DNA of 64,000 nt from Haloterrigena sp. H1 (GTDB lineage Archaea; Halobacteriota; Halobacteria; Halobacteriales; Natrialbaceae), in assembly GCF_005938085.1 (NCBI RefSeq), contig NZ_SMZK01000001.1, positions 2,971,200-3,035,199 of the forward strand. The letters are read 5' to 3'. A program made the translations under genes and the position numbers. Of this stretch, positions 17,308 through 25,360 are shown one piece after another. Within the stretch, counting starts at the first letter, position 1, and each line of letters opens with the position of its first letter. The notes below the pieces were generated by a model that saw only the letters and a list, made by a program, of their open reading frames with translations, was not told where the DNA came from and searched no databases.

Positions 17308-18564
17308 ATGATGAGCGCGGTCCTCGAGTTCCTGTATCGTGTCCTCGCGCTTCTCACACTCGCGCTGGTGATCAGAGTCGTCGTCGATGCGTGGCTCGAG
17401 ATTCCGTACTCGATCCTTCTGATTCTGGTCGGGGTGGTGATTTCGATACTGCCCATCGACGTTGGGCTTCGGCTGTCTCACGACGTAATTATGTCCCTCG
17501 TGCTCCCGATCATTCTGTTCAACGGGACGATCGAGTTGAATCGGAGGCTATTGCGCGACAATCTGACCGTGCCACTCGTCCTCGTCGTCGTCGGGATCCC
17601 GCTGGCAGTCGTGCTCCTCGGCGGGCTTACGAGCGTCGCGTTCGGGCTCCCGATCCTGATCTCGCTGCTGTTAGCCGCGATCGTAGTACCGACGGATCCG
17701 ATTGCCATCCTCTCGGTGTTCGAGGAGATCGATGCGCCGGAGCGGCTGTCGGTCATCATCGACAGCGAGAGCCTGTTCAACGATGGGGTCGCGGTCGTTA
17801 TCGTGAACGTCCTGCTCTTGCTCATCGCCGAACGACCGGTACCGACGGTCGGCCTCGAGATCGCCGGCACGGCCATCGCCGATATTCTCTTCGTCGGCGT
17901 TGGCGGCTTCCTCATCGGGATCGGCCTCGGATACGCCACTACGCAGTTCATCCACCGCCTTCCCGAACGAATGGCGATCCTGCTGGTCACTGTACTGGTC
18001 GCATACGGGAGCTACATCATCGCCCAGAGCGTGATCGGCGTCAGCGGGATCCTCGCGACGGTCGGCGCAGGCTTGTTCGTGGAGACGACCGCAGCCGAGG
18101 GAGCCAGCATCGATCGCGATACCCTCGAGTTCGTCCGCGACACGTGGGAGGGCGGCGCGTTCCTCGTGTCGACGCTGGTCCACGTCCTCATCGGCGCGCA
18201 GGTTCCGATCGCCAGCCTGCTCGAGCACCGGCGTGCGATCCTCGTCGCCGTTGCGCTCGTCCTGGTCGTACGGGCGGTGGCCGTCTACAGTCTGGTCGGC
18301 GTCGTCAACGCGATCGCCACGACGCCGACCCCGCGGAGCTACCAACACCTGCTCGTCTGGGGCGGCGTACACACCGTCGTTCCCATCGCGCTGGCGCTCG
18401 GGCTCCCCGCAGGGCTCCCACACCGCGAGTTCATTCAGGCGGTGGTCTTCGGCGTCGCGATAACTGGTGCGCTCGTCCAGGGGTTGCTGATGCCGACAGT
18501 CCTCCGTGTGACTGGAGTTCGAGAGCGCGCGTCGCAGGTTGGCCCCCCGGACGGCGCGGGCTGA
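17308..18564 (+). CDS. CPA1-family Na+/H+ (cation:proton) antiporter
   Basis: A 418-residue protein with about 12 helices. Family motifs are visible: LVLPIILFNGTIELN near residue 68, PTDPIAILSVF near residue 132 and IDSESLFNDGVAVV near residue 152, where the Asp pair (ND) forms the ion-binding site of CPA1 antiporters. It would exchange cytosolic Na+ for H+ and help keep salt and pH balance. It lacks the long cytoplasmic tail of some NhaP proteins. GGGTATTAC at 17277-17285 lies ~27 nt before the ATG. A dispersed inverted repeat begins right at its stop codon. Confidence 0.9.
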   Translation: MMSAVLEFLYRVLALLTLALVIRVVVDAWLEIPYSILLILVGVVISILPIDVGLRLSHDVIMSLVLPIILFNGTIELNRRLLRDNLTVPLVLVVVGIPLAVVLLGGLTSVAFGLPILISLLLAAIVVPTDPIAILSVFEEIDAPERLSVIIDSESLFNDGVAVVIVNVLLLLIAERPVPTVGLEIAGTAIADILFVGVGGFLIGIGLGYATTQFIHRLPERMAILLVTVLVAYGSYIIAQSVIGVSGILATVGAGLFVETTAAEGASIDRDTLEFVRDTWEGGAFLVSTLVHVLIGAQVPIASLLEHRRAILVAVALVLVVRAVAVYSLVGVVNAIATTPTPRSYQHLLVWGGVHTVVPIALALGLPAGLPHREFIQAVVFGVAITGALVQGLLMPTVLRVTGVRERASQVGPPDGAG

Positions 18565-18644
18565 GACGGACTCCTGTTAGTCAGTGCCGATGCGACCGCT
18601 ACCCTGCGATTGCACTGGGACATCGGGACAGCAGACCGTATGAC
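18563..18644. repeat. Dispersed inverted-repeat family, full copy
   Basis: Left arm GACGGACTCCTGTTAGTCAG (18565-18584) pairs with the right arm ending GACAGCAGACCGTATGA (18627-18643). The copy starts at the stop codon of the antiporter and may act as its terminator. The right arm shares the block GCACTGGGACATCGGGACAG with the copy at 19.9 kb. Confidence 0.65.
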
Positions 18645-18719
18645 GCACCCGCGGTTCGACACTCGATCGGCGGAGCGACGGTACGCCCCAGAACCGAACT
18701 CGGAGGGCGACCAGACCGG

Positions 18720-18953
18720 TCACGCCGCCGAGCGCGACTCGGCCCGTTCGACACGTCGCTTGCTCCCGATGAGCAGCTTCCGTTCCATGAGGAAGTGTGC
18801 TGGTTCCCAAGAGGTCGCTGGTGACCGCGCGAAGCGGCGATCCCTCCGGGAACGGTCCGATCGACGACTGCCGCGGCTTCAACCGTATATGCGGACGAGC
18901 TATGCGGACGAGCAGCCGTGTCGCGTCCTCGTCGGTCGGTTCGATCACGTCTC
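18720..18953 (-). pseudogene. Decayed C-terminal fragment of an SRPBCC-domain gene
   Basis: Read on the minus strand, this stretch encodes a broken copy of the C terminus of the intact SRPBCC protein at 21789-23156. EPTDEDATRLL, PRQSSIGPFPEGSPLRAV and then, in another frame, EPAHFLMERKLLIGSKRR match the intact EPIDEDTTRLF, PRQSSIGPFSEGSPLRAI and EPAHFVMERKMLTGIKRR. A 2-nt loss near 18810-18815 shifts the frame, and a 13-bp tandem duplication (TATGCGGACGAGC at 18888-18900 and 18901-18913) adds residues. Similarity ends near 18953. The rest of the 18565-19065 gap holds only the inverted repeat and the promoter of the next gene. Confidence 0.75.
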
Positions 18954-19065
18954 GAATTCGCTCGGAGACTGTCCCGTTCATTCCGAGATGAGCTGGACGG
19001 TTCGGAACGCAGCCGGCGTGAGATAGCAGGGGCACAGCTATACAATTAGCACGCGTACGCCCACC

Positions 19066-19875
19066 ATGATAACGAGTGCCACAGACTCGCCGCTCGACGA
19101 CGTCGAGTTCCTCGCGCGGTCGGAACACCGCGTGGACGCGCTCGACGCGCTGGCCAGACGCCCCCAGAGCCGGACCAGGCTCCGGGAACTGACCGGCGTT
19201 TCGCGGTCCACGATCGGACGGACGCTGCGCGAATTCGAAGACCGACACTGGATCCGCAGGGACGGCCAGCAGTACGAGGCGACACAGCTGGGTGCGTTCG
19301 TCGCGTCGGGAATGCGGGACGTGATCGGCCGGTTCGAGACTGAGCGGAAACTCCGCGATGTCTGGCAGTGGCTTCCGTTCGAGGAGGACGGATTCACGAT
19401 CGAGATGGCATTGGATGCGGTCGTCACGGTCGCCGAAACCGACGATCCGTACCGACCAATAAACCGATTCGAGTCGCTGCTGCGGGAGACGGACCGGCTT
19501 CGATTCGTCGGGTTCGATCTCGCGTTGCTCGAGCCGTGTCGAGACGAACTCGCTCAGCGGATCGTCGACAGGATGGAAACGGAGATTATCGATCCGCCGT
19601 CGGTGGCCAGGTACATCCTCACGACCTATCCGGAGCACTGTTCCGGCCCCCGTGAGAGCGGAAATCTCACGGTCCGATTACACGATGACCTGCCACCGTA
19701 CGGGATCGCCATCTTCGATCGCCGAATCGCGATCAGCGGGCTCAATCCCGAGAGCGGAACGGTTCGCGTGTTGATCGACACCGACATTCCGGCGGCACGC
19801 GAGTGGGCGGAATCGATGTACGACTCCTGCCGACGCGAGTCTCAACCGCTTGCGCTCGAGACGACCGCGGAGTGA
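19066..19875 (+). CDS. FilR1-type winged-helix transcriptional regulator
   Basis: A 269-residue DNA-binding protein of the haloarchaeal/methanogen FilR1 type. Residues ~10-75 form a winged helix (ALARRPQSRTRLRELTGVSRSTIGRTLREFEDRHWI). The rest is the middle and C-terminal ligand-binding region with GNLTVRLHDDLPPYGIAIFDRRIAI, typical of these proteins. Target genes are not known; the DUF1059 and membrane-protein genes just downstream on the same strand are candidates. The start is supported by CTATACAATTA at 19038-19048, ~24 nt upstream. A full inverted repeat follows its stop. Confidence 0.85.
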   Translation: MITSATDSPLDDVEFLARSEHRVDALDALARRPQSRTRLRELTGVSRSTIGRTLREFEDRHWIRRDGQQYEATQLGAFVASGMRDVIGRFETERKLRDVWQWLPFEEDGFTIEMALDAVVTVAETDDPYRPINRFESLLRETDRLRFVGFDLALLEPCRDELAQRIVDRMETEIIDPPSVARYILTTYPEHCSGPRESGNLTVRLHDDLPPYGIAIFDRRIAISGLNPESGTVRVLIDTDIPAAREWAESMYDSCRRESQPLALETTAE

Positions 19876-19896
19876 GTGTGCCTCCAGTTCGGACAT

Positions 19897-19986
19897 CGTT
19901 TCATACGGACCCCTGTCAGTGGGTGCCGGTACATCCCCGAGCCATCCTGCGGATGCACTGGGACATCGGGACAGCAGACCGTATCA
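19897..19986. repeat. Dispersed inverted-repeat family, full copy
   Basis: Left arm TTCATACGGACCCCTGTCAG (19900-19919, followed by TGGGTGCCGG) and right arm GGACAGCAGACCGTATCAT (19968-19986) are imperfect inverted copies ~90 nt end to end. It starts about 20 nt after the regulator gene stop. Confidence 0.7.
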
Positions 19987-20119
19987 TACCGTCGAGTGCG
20001 CCTGGCACCAGGTGCCGTCCGTTCAACGGATGCACGACGGGCAACGGCTGCACGAACGTCACGAGATGACTACACGAACCCCGGTCACGTATCCACGCTT
20101 GCTGGAGGGGAACCAAACG

Positions 20120-20344
20120 ATGACGACAGACATGCAATCGGACGAGACGGCAGCGCTACAGGTAGCATGCGACACAGAAGTGTCGGGCTGCGTCTTTCTC
20201 ATGCGTACCGAGGAAGACGACAAGGAACGACTGCTGGAGATCGCACGCGATCACGTGAGAGAACAACACGGAAAAGAGTACACCCTCGACGAAATCGAAG
20301 CCCAGCACGTAACCGAGGTCGCAGTCGAAACCGGGACAGGCTAA
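20120..20344 (+). CDS. DUF1059 small protein
   Basis: A 74-residue protein. ACDTEVSGCVFLMRTEEDDKERLLEIARDHVREQHG matches the DUF1059 pattern: a Cys-containing beta strand, then a helix, and a final charged helix with EQHGKEYTLDEIEA. The function is unknown; the domain is common in haloarchaea and actinobacteria as a stand-alone small protein. GGAGGGG at 20104-20110 is a clear Shine-Dalgarno-like site 9 nt before the ATG, rare in this window, and it fixes the start at 20120 rather than 20066. The membrane gene at 20349 starts 4 nt later, so the two are one operon. A second DUF1059 gene lies at 23289. Confidence 0.85.
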   Translation: MTTDMQSDETAALQVACDTEVSGCVFLMRTEEDDKERLLEIARDHVREQHGKEYTLDEIEAQHVTEVAVETGTG

Positions 20345-20348
20345 AACG

Positions 20349-20888
20349 ATGGGTATGAATCGAGCGACGGCTGACCGACACGAGGCGGACCACGAACTCG
20401 GGCGCAGAGTCCAGACCGGCTCGCTCCTGATGGCGCTTGCGGGCGTCGTCTTCATCGGCTATGGCGTCGTTTTCCTCGCCAGAACGTTCTTCGGAAGCGG
20501 CTTCGAACTGGGCGTCGCGACCCTGAACGGCGTCACTCCGGCGGAACTCGATGCGGTCGATCCGGCCGTCATGCACTACATCAATCACCTCCACGTCGCC
20601 ACGTCGGCATTTATTATCGCCACTGGGATCGCCATCACGGCATTGGCGTGGTACGGTGTGCGAAACGGACTTCTGTGGGCGTGGGCGACGGCGATCGTCG
20701 CCGCCGTGGTCGGACTGGCTATCGCACTCCCGATGCACTACGCCGATCTCTTCGCTCACAACTGGCTGACGCACCTCGGCCCGATCTATCTCGCAACGAT
20801 CGTGTTCGTGGGAGGAGCCATACTCGCCTATCCGGGCGTTGGATCCGAGTCGCAAACCACAGAACCAAGCGGGAATACCGAGGCCTAG
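20349..20888 (+). CDS. Four-helix membrane protein of unknown function
   Basis: The protein has 179 residues with four hydrophobic helices (~28-50, 78-98, 105-128, 140-160). The first loop between helix 1 and 2 (~50-77) contains NGVTPAELDAVDPAVMHYINHLHVATSAF, with two His near the start of helix 2, and the third helix contains LPMHYADLFAHNW. The His/Asp residues inside helices could bind metal or haem, but no family is recognised. The ATG at 20349 or 20355 could start it. It is read with the DUF1059 gene (4-nt gap), so the two products may act together. Confidence 0.7.
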   Translation: MGMNRATADRHEADHELGRRVQTGSLLMALAGVVFIGYGVVFLARTFFGSGFELGVATLNGVTPAELDAVDPAVMHYINHLHVATSAFIIATGIAITALAWYGVRNGLLWAWATAIVAAVVGLAIALPMHYADLFAHNWLTHLGPIYLATIVFVGGAILAYPGVGSESQTTEPSGNTEA

Positions 20889-21079
20889 TGGCCTCGGCTC
20901 CTGACCAGCCACCTTGGCGACAGAGCGCCAGCCGGGAGACCTCGACACCCGAACAAGACCAAGCGCCACGTCCGCGAGCAACCGAACCGCTTTTTGCCTG
21001 GTACAGCGCCAATCCATCGCCGACATCAGCGGCTGCGTCGAGTCGACTAGACTTTAGGTGTGGGTCGGCAGTACTACAC

Positions 21080-21703
21080 GTGAATTCTACAGAGGTCCGT
21101 CGCCAGTGGGCAGAGCGATCCGGCGAGTACTCACCGGAATATTACGCCTACTACGGGCCGGACGAGACCAGCGAAACGATCCGCAGTATTCTCGAGCGGT
21201 TCGTCGGCCGAGACGCAGCGATCCTCGAACTCGGCTGTAGTTCGGGCCGCCACCTCGCACACCTCCACGAGCACGGCTTCGAGGACCTGTCGGGGATCGA
21301 CGTCAACGACGACGCGTTCGACGTGATGGCCGAGACCTACCCCGACCTCGCCGCCGACGGGACGTTCTATCACGACTCGATCGAAGCCGTCGTCGGTGAC
21401 TTCGACGACGACCAATTCGACGTCGTCTACTCGGTCGAAACGCTCCAGCACCTCCATCCCGACGCCGAGTGGGTGCTCGAGGAGTTGCCCCGAATCACCG
21501 CCGACCTCCTCATTACGATCGAAAACGAAGGCGAAGATGACGAGGCAGAGTCAGCGGCCCCCGACGTGAGCTACGTCAACGACGACTTCCCGCTGTACCA
21601 CCGTGACTGGAACCGTGTGTTTACCGAGTTGGGCTTACTCGAGGTCGAGGCCACGTCCGGCAAGCGAGATACCGTTCGAACGTTTCGCACGCCACAGGCG
21701 TAG
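21080..21703 (+). CDS. SAM-dependent methyltransferase (class I)
   Basis: A 207-residue class I methyltransferase. Motif I is ILELGCSSGRHLAHL near residue 49, motif II acidic residue is GIDVNDDAF, and motif IV-like VVYSVETLQHL follows near residue 116. It would transfer a methyl group from S-adenosylmethionine to an unknown acceptor in the cytosol. The GTG at 21080 was chosen because GACTTTAGG at 21050-21058 lies ~26 nt upstream, typical of a leaderless start; a longer open frame upstream overlaps the previous gene and has no methyltransferase sequence. No enzyme gene in the vicinity hints at the substrate. Confidence 0.85.
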   Translation: MNSTEVRRQWAERSGEYSPEYYAYYGPDETSETIRSILERFVGRDAAILELGCSSGRHLAHLHEHGFEDLSGIDVNDDAFDVMAETYPDLAADGTFYHDSIEAVVGDFDDDQFDVVYSVETLQHLHPDAEWVLEELPRITADLLITIENEGEDDEAESAAPDVSYVNDDFPLYHRDWNRVFTELGLLEVEATSGKRDTVRTFRTPQA

Positions 21704-21788
21704 CCCATCTGGTGTACGATGCGAGCAGTTCGGCGAGTGAACAGCAGTCGGCTGGCTGCGCCGAACTCGTGGATAGTCATCCGCTCGG

Positions 21789-23156
21789 TCACGCTGTCGA
21801 GACCGAATCGATCTGTGTCGCCTGTTCGGCACGCCGCTTGATCCCCGTGAGCATCTTCCGTTCCATGACGAAGTGCGCTGGCTCCCAGAAGAGGTAGTTG
21901 GTGATCGCACGAAGCGGCGACCCCTCCGAGAACGGGCCGATCGACGACTGTCGCGGCTTCGATCGCATGCGTGCGAACAGCCGCGTCGTGTCCTCGTCGA
22001 TCGGCTCGAGGACGAACGCCCACGTCCACGCCGGCGATTCGCCGGGCGGCATGAGGACGAGCGCTCGCTCGGGGTCGAGACGCGCGACCGTCGGCGCGGA
22101 TTCGGGTGACGAGCCGGGATAGTCTTCGGGTGCCAGCCTGATGGTATCACCCACCTCGAGTTCCTGGAGTTCCAGCACGATTCGATCGACGGTGTGAATG
22201 TCGGCACCGACGGCGTTCTCGAGCCAGTCGTAGCTGTAGAAGCCGCCGCGACCCTGACCGATCTGGACGAGCCACGGCCAAACTGCCTCGGCAGGGGCAT
22301 CGATCTCGATCGCGTGGGTGACCTGGTCCGTCGCGCCCGGGAGCAGATCGTCACCGGGCAGGGGTGCCTGGACGTCGCTTGCAGGGACACCCCAGCGACG
22401 ATGCCAGAGTCGGACCCCGAAGTGGTACGTGGCCGCGAGGACGAGCATGACCGTTGCGATGCGTCGGCTGCTCGGCCCGTTCGAACGGTCGCGATTGCCC
22501 ACGTCGGCACTGGGCACCGTCGACCTCCGACTTGCCTGTCTCTCCGCGTCGGCTTTGATGCGCTCGAGTGCGCGTAACATCAGGTAGCCCGCGAACGGCC
22601 CGATGGCCCGCCAGTACCATCGGAAATTGCGGCGAGCGCGTTCGTCGGTCGTCGCCGTGCGCGCCTCGTAGGACAGCAACGTCCGCCCCTCACCGTACGG
22701 TCGGACGGAAAGACTGATCGCGAGTTTCGCATAGCCCGGCTCGTCGAAGGCTGCAAACGCCTCCGGCTCGATCTGTCGCCATTCGATCATCGGCTGCCAG
22801 AATTTTCCGACTGCACCGAAGACGAACTCCTCGCCGGGCGCGTCCTCGAGGTGCAGCCACTCGTCGGTCTTCGCCACGTCGACGAATCGCAGTTGTTCGG
22901 GTTCCGGTTCCCCGGAGACGCCCCGAAGCCGCTGTGACGCCACCAACGGGGCGGTTCGCAATCGCCCGAGGGTGCGGACGATCGGCCCGGTGTCCAGCAG
23001 ATCAGCAGTGAGCATCGCGTCGTAGGTTGTCTCAGGATCGGTGTCCACGACGGCGTGTCGGACCACCGTGACGTCGAACTCGGGCACGTGTCGATCGATC
23101 AGCATCGAGGCGCCGGCCTCGGTCGACGCACTGCTTCCGAACGTGGGTCCCATCAT
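21789..23156 (-). CDS. Two-domain SRPBCC (polyketide cyclase/dehydrase-like) protein
   Basis: The protein has 455 residues with two SRPBCC domains. Residues ~15-190 form the first (VVRHAVVDTDPETTYDAML, then a long strand FGAVGKFWQPMIEW). A short hydrophobic segment near 225 (RIATVMLVLAATYHFG) could be a membrane anchor. The second domain starts near 280 (HAIEIDAPAEAVWPWLVQIGQGRGGFYSYDWLENAVG). SRPBCC domains hold hydrophobic ligands. The function is unknown. The ATG at 23156 follows a TATTACG box ~30 nt upstream. A decayed copy of the C terminus lies at 18720-18953. Confidence 0.8.
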   Translation of the reverse strand: MMGPTFGSSASTEAGASMLIDRHVPEFDVTVVRHAVVDTDPETTYDAMLTADLLDTGPIVRTLGRLRTAPLVASQRLRGVSGEPEPEQLRFVDVAKTDEWLHLEDAPGEEFVFGAVGKFWQPMIEWRQIEPEAFAAFDEPGYAKLAISLSVRPYGEGRTLLSYEARTATTDERARRNFRWYWRAIGPFAGYLMLRALERIKADAERQASRRSTVPSADVGNRDRSNGPSSRRIATVMLVLAATYHFGVRLWHRRWGVPASDVQAPLPGDDLLPGATDQVTHAIEIDAPAEAVWPWLVQIGQGRGGFYSYDWLENAVGADIHTVDRIVLELQELEVGDTIRLAPEDYPGSSPESAPTVARLDPERALVLMPPGESPAWTWAFVLEPIDEDTTRLFARMRSKPRQSSIGPFSEGSPLRAITNYLFWEPAHFVMERKMLTGIKRRAEQATQIDSVSTA

Positions 23157-23227
23157 TGCTCCGTGTTCACGTCCGGCGGCAATCGTAATAGAACGTGACC
23201 TGAGATCCAGTCGCGGTGTGTCAGCGG

Positions 23228-23292
23228 CTTCGTACGGACTGTTGTCAGTCAGTTTCGGTACGTCAAGAACTCGGGACAGCAACCCGTATCAG
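23228..23292. repeat. Dispersed inverted-repeat family, full copy
   Basis: Left arm CGTACGGACTGTTGTCAGTC (23231-23250) and right arm GGGACAGCAACCCGTATCAG (23273-23292) are an imperfect inverted pair. The right arm runs into the stop codon of the DUF1059 gene (23289-23291) and the copy lies between two minus-strand genes. Confidence 0.6.
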
Positions 23293-23459
23293 AGCGTTTC
23301 GATATAGGGTTCGATGTCTTCGTCGGAGACGTCACGCCCGTGGATATCCTTCAGATGAGACCGTGCGGCCTCGTATATCGACTCCTCGAACTCGCTGTAG
23401 ACGACCACGTCGCAATCCGCGACGTCACGACACTCGAATCGATACCGTTCCGTGACCAT
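23289..23459 (-). CDS. Second DUF1059 small protein
   Basis: A 56-residue protein read from ATG 23459 to TGA 23289. ERYRFECRDVADCDVVVYSE and then EESIYEAARSHLKDIHGRDVSDEDIEP follow the DUF1059 plan seen in the gene at 20120: FxCxDV-x-DC, an amphipathic helix, then HGxxVSDEDIE. It is short for the family but complete. The Cys pair (CRDVADC) is spaced as in other members. Function unknown. It sits between the inverted repeat copy and the orphan gene at 23564, and it is easily missed because of its length. Confidence 0.7.
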   Translation of the reverse strand: MVTERYRFECRDVADCDVVVYSEFEESIYEAARSHLKDIHGRDVSDEDIEPYIETL

Positions 23460-23563
23460 GTGTGAGAGACCAGCGCAAGCGCCATGTAGCTGCCGCCCGC
23501 ACGAGCGTGGGACGCCTACGACCGCCCACGCAGCATTTGTACACTGCTCACGATTGACAGCAC

Positions 23564-24331
23564 ATGGTGGAGACGGAGGCCGTGATCTCGACTCTCGCTG
23601 GTGGCGTCACCGCGCTATTCGCCGTCTTCCTCACGTTCTACTTGCGGAATCAGTGGCAGGAAATTCAGTCGCTGCGGGCGATCCAGACCGAACTCGAGCA
23701 AAACACCGAGCGAGTGCGTGATCTCGCCACGCTCCTCACGGGCGACTTGCAGCGCCAGCAGGTTGACCTGCCGATCGAGGTTCCCCCGGGAACGAGACTG
23801 GAGATCAGATACGTCGTCTCGTTTCCGAGTTCCCTCTCGACGACGGCGTTTGACCAGCTAAAGCACACTGGCATGTTCCTTCGCCTCTCGCCCGACGTTC
23901 GCCGTTCGCTGCTCGAGGTCTACGATACGATCGACCGGATAAATCGGCTACGACAGCACAGAGAGCGCATTCACTTTGACGATATCGGGAACGTCCACAT
24001 CGTCATCGACCCCACCGAACTGGACATCGAACCGGACACGTCCGTCTCCGAAGCGGATCTCTCGGCGGAGACCCGACAACGGCTCTCGGATCTTCGTCAG
24101 CTGCGCCGCGCCATGAAAGAGGTGAATCGGTCGATTCTGCGCCTCATCGCGTCGATCGCCTCGCCAGCGATGATCGACGAACTCGACCTCGAGCCGTTCG
24201 TCGATCCCGATCGCGAGCGCGAGCGCGGCTCGAGGGCCGAGTCACCGCCTTCCGACGGCGTGGATCTCGAGGAGCTGCGATCGATCCTAAACGACGTCGA
24301 GCGGCACTCAGTTTGGTCCCGGTTTATGTAG
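23564..24331 (+). CDS. Membrane-anchored coiled-coil protein of unknown function
   Basis: The protein has 255 residues. A single N-terminal helix (residues ~7-28, STLAGGVTALFAVFLTFYL) would anchor it, and the rest is soluble and mainly helical: NQWQEIQSLRAIQTELEQNTERVRDL and RRSLLEVYDTIDRINRLRQHRERI look like coiled-coil segments. RLEIRYVVSFPSSLSTTAFDQLKHTGMF in the middle resembles the small haloarchaeal or bacterial proteins with a membrane anchor and helical body. No family can be named. The last ~30 residues are acidic. The gene lies in an accessory stretch of orphan genes. Confidence 0.6.
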   Translation: MVETEAVISTLAGGVTALFAVFLTFYLRNQWQEIQSLRAIQTELEQNTERVRDLATLLTGDLQRQQVDLPIEVPPGTRLEIRYVVSFPSSLSTTAFDQLKHTGMFLRLSPDVRRSLLEVYDTIDRINRLRQHRERIHFDDIGNVHIVIDPTELDIEPDTSVSEADLSAETRQRLSDLRQLRRAMKEVNRSILRLIASIASPAMIDELDLEPFVDPDRERERGSRAESPPSDGVDLEELRSILNDVERHSVWSRFM

Positions 24332-24382
24332 GATAATTCTCTGCCACATCAGTGATGTTGTGACCCTGACGGAGGCTATGAT

Positions 24383-24640
24383 TTATTCGCCGTGCTCCGA
24401 CAGAGTCACATCACAGCACTGAGAGCAGAAGGTTAGCCCGCTCCCATTCGCTGCTTCAGGAACAAACACAGTTGCAAGGGCACCAAACGGAACGTCGCTC
24501 CCACTATGGATCTGTGGACACGTCGGGTCTTCATGATAGATTCTATCTTGATTGCCTCGCAGTTCGTAGGTACAGATGAAGTACCGCTTGTGGTTTATTT
24601 GAGGAGCACCCATGTCAAGATCGGCATCATTAAGGTCCAT
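24383..24640 (-). CDS. Small Cys-rich protein of unknown function
   Basis: The protein has 85 residues. Cys residues are at ICTYE, PTCPQIH and near the C terminus CSQCCD, which suggests metal binding: a possible site formed by Cys/His in DPTCPQIHSG and FCSQCCDV. No family recognised. The ATG at 24640 is supported by GGTATTTATTTC at 24664-24675 (minus strand) ~28 nt upstream; a longer open frame to 24712 lacks such support. Codon use is less GC-rich than the core genes, as for the whole 24.3-25.0 kb stretch, which hints at acquired DNA. Confidence 0.6.
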   Translation of the reverse strand: MDLNDADLDMGAPQINHKRYFICTYELRGNQDRIYHEDPTCPQIHSGSDVPFGALATVFVPEAANGSGLTFCSQCCDVTLSEHGE

Positions 24641-24749
24641 TCTAAGAAAACTTTCAGTAAATTGAAATAAATACCTAATGGCGTTAACTGGAATTGTCAG
24701 ATCTTTCCTCACCTAATGTTTAAAATTCTCCACATCCAATCTGTATTGT

Positions 24750-24926
24750 GTGAGATCAACCGGAATCACTGCATCGCTCATTATCTGGACCGCAGCATTC
24801 GTCGGCATCTATGTGCTCTCCGCGATCCCCGGTTCGGCTAAATACAAGGCCACGATCGGCGGCCTCATGGTTGTTGCCGCCGTCCTATTCACCGCCGTAT
24901 TGAGTCTTGACAGCCCCCAGCGCTAA
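24750..24926 (+). CDS. 58-residue two-helix membrane protein
   Basis: A small open frame from GTG 24750 to TAA 24924-24926. The product has two hydrophobic segments (LIIWTAAFVGIYVLSAI and GGLMVVAAVLFTAVL) joined by the loop PGSAKYKATI, a clean small two-helix membrane protein. GTTTAAAATTC at 24719-24728 is a strong TATA-like box ~26 nt before the GTG, so the mRNA is probably leaderless. No family recognised. It sits in the same AT-richer stretch as the Cys-rich gene on the other strand (110 nt between their starts, divergent). Confidence 0.6.
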   Translation: MRSTGITASLIIWTAAFVGIYVLSAIPGSAKYKATIGGLMVVAAVLFTAVLSLDSPQR

Positions 24927-25129
24927 CCGGTATAATTACTTTCGAATAATATCAGTAGACATATTTGTCGGAGTGGGGAATATAGTGTCAGAAGTTGGGC
25001 CTCAGCACTCATAGGGCTCGTCACCACCGGATGCCGAGTCCGGCTCGGAGCGGGTGCATCGTCATCGGCCACGCGAGCGTAGGGCTGTCGCTCCAAAGAC
25101 GGTTTGGATTCGACAGAACAGCACTCAGC

Positions 25130-25360
25130 TTACGCCGCTTCGTCGGTTCGACCGGGCGCAAACGCCGCGTTCCACTCGTCGACCAGATTCTCGAGTCGCG
25201 CCCGGTTGCGATGGGAGAACATCCGGGGGGCGCGATCGGTCGCCGTTCGCGGGTCCTCGAGCGGGGTCGTGTTCGTGCTCGCGGGCGTCGCTCGTGTTCG
25301 GTCGGGCGTCGGTTCGGGTTCGGGCTCGGACTCGGTTCGGGTCAGATATTCTGTGTGCAT
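25130..25360 (-). CDS. Possible small Pro/Thr-rich protein
   Basis: A 76-residue open frame. The first half is Pro/Glu/Thr-rich and disordered (ESEPEPEPTPDRTR), and the second half ends in RARLENLVDEWNAAFAPGRTDEAA, which could be one amphipathic helix. CTAATAC near 25370-25376 is a weak TATA-like candidate but it lies too close to the ATG. No homologous family recognised. It may be a real lineage-specific gene or chance; the opposite-strand frame is Arg/Gly-rich and less likely. Confidence 0.3.
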   Translation of the reverse strand: MHTEYLTRTESEPEPEPTPDRTRATPASTNTTPLEDPRTATDRAPRMFSHRNRARLENLVDEWNAAFAPGRTDEAA

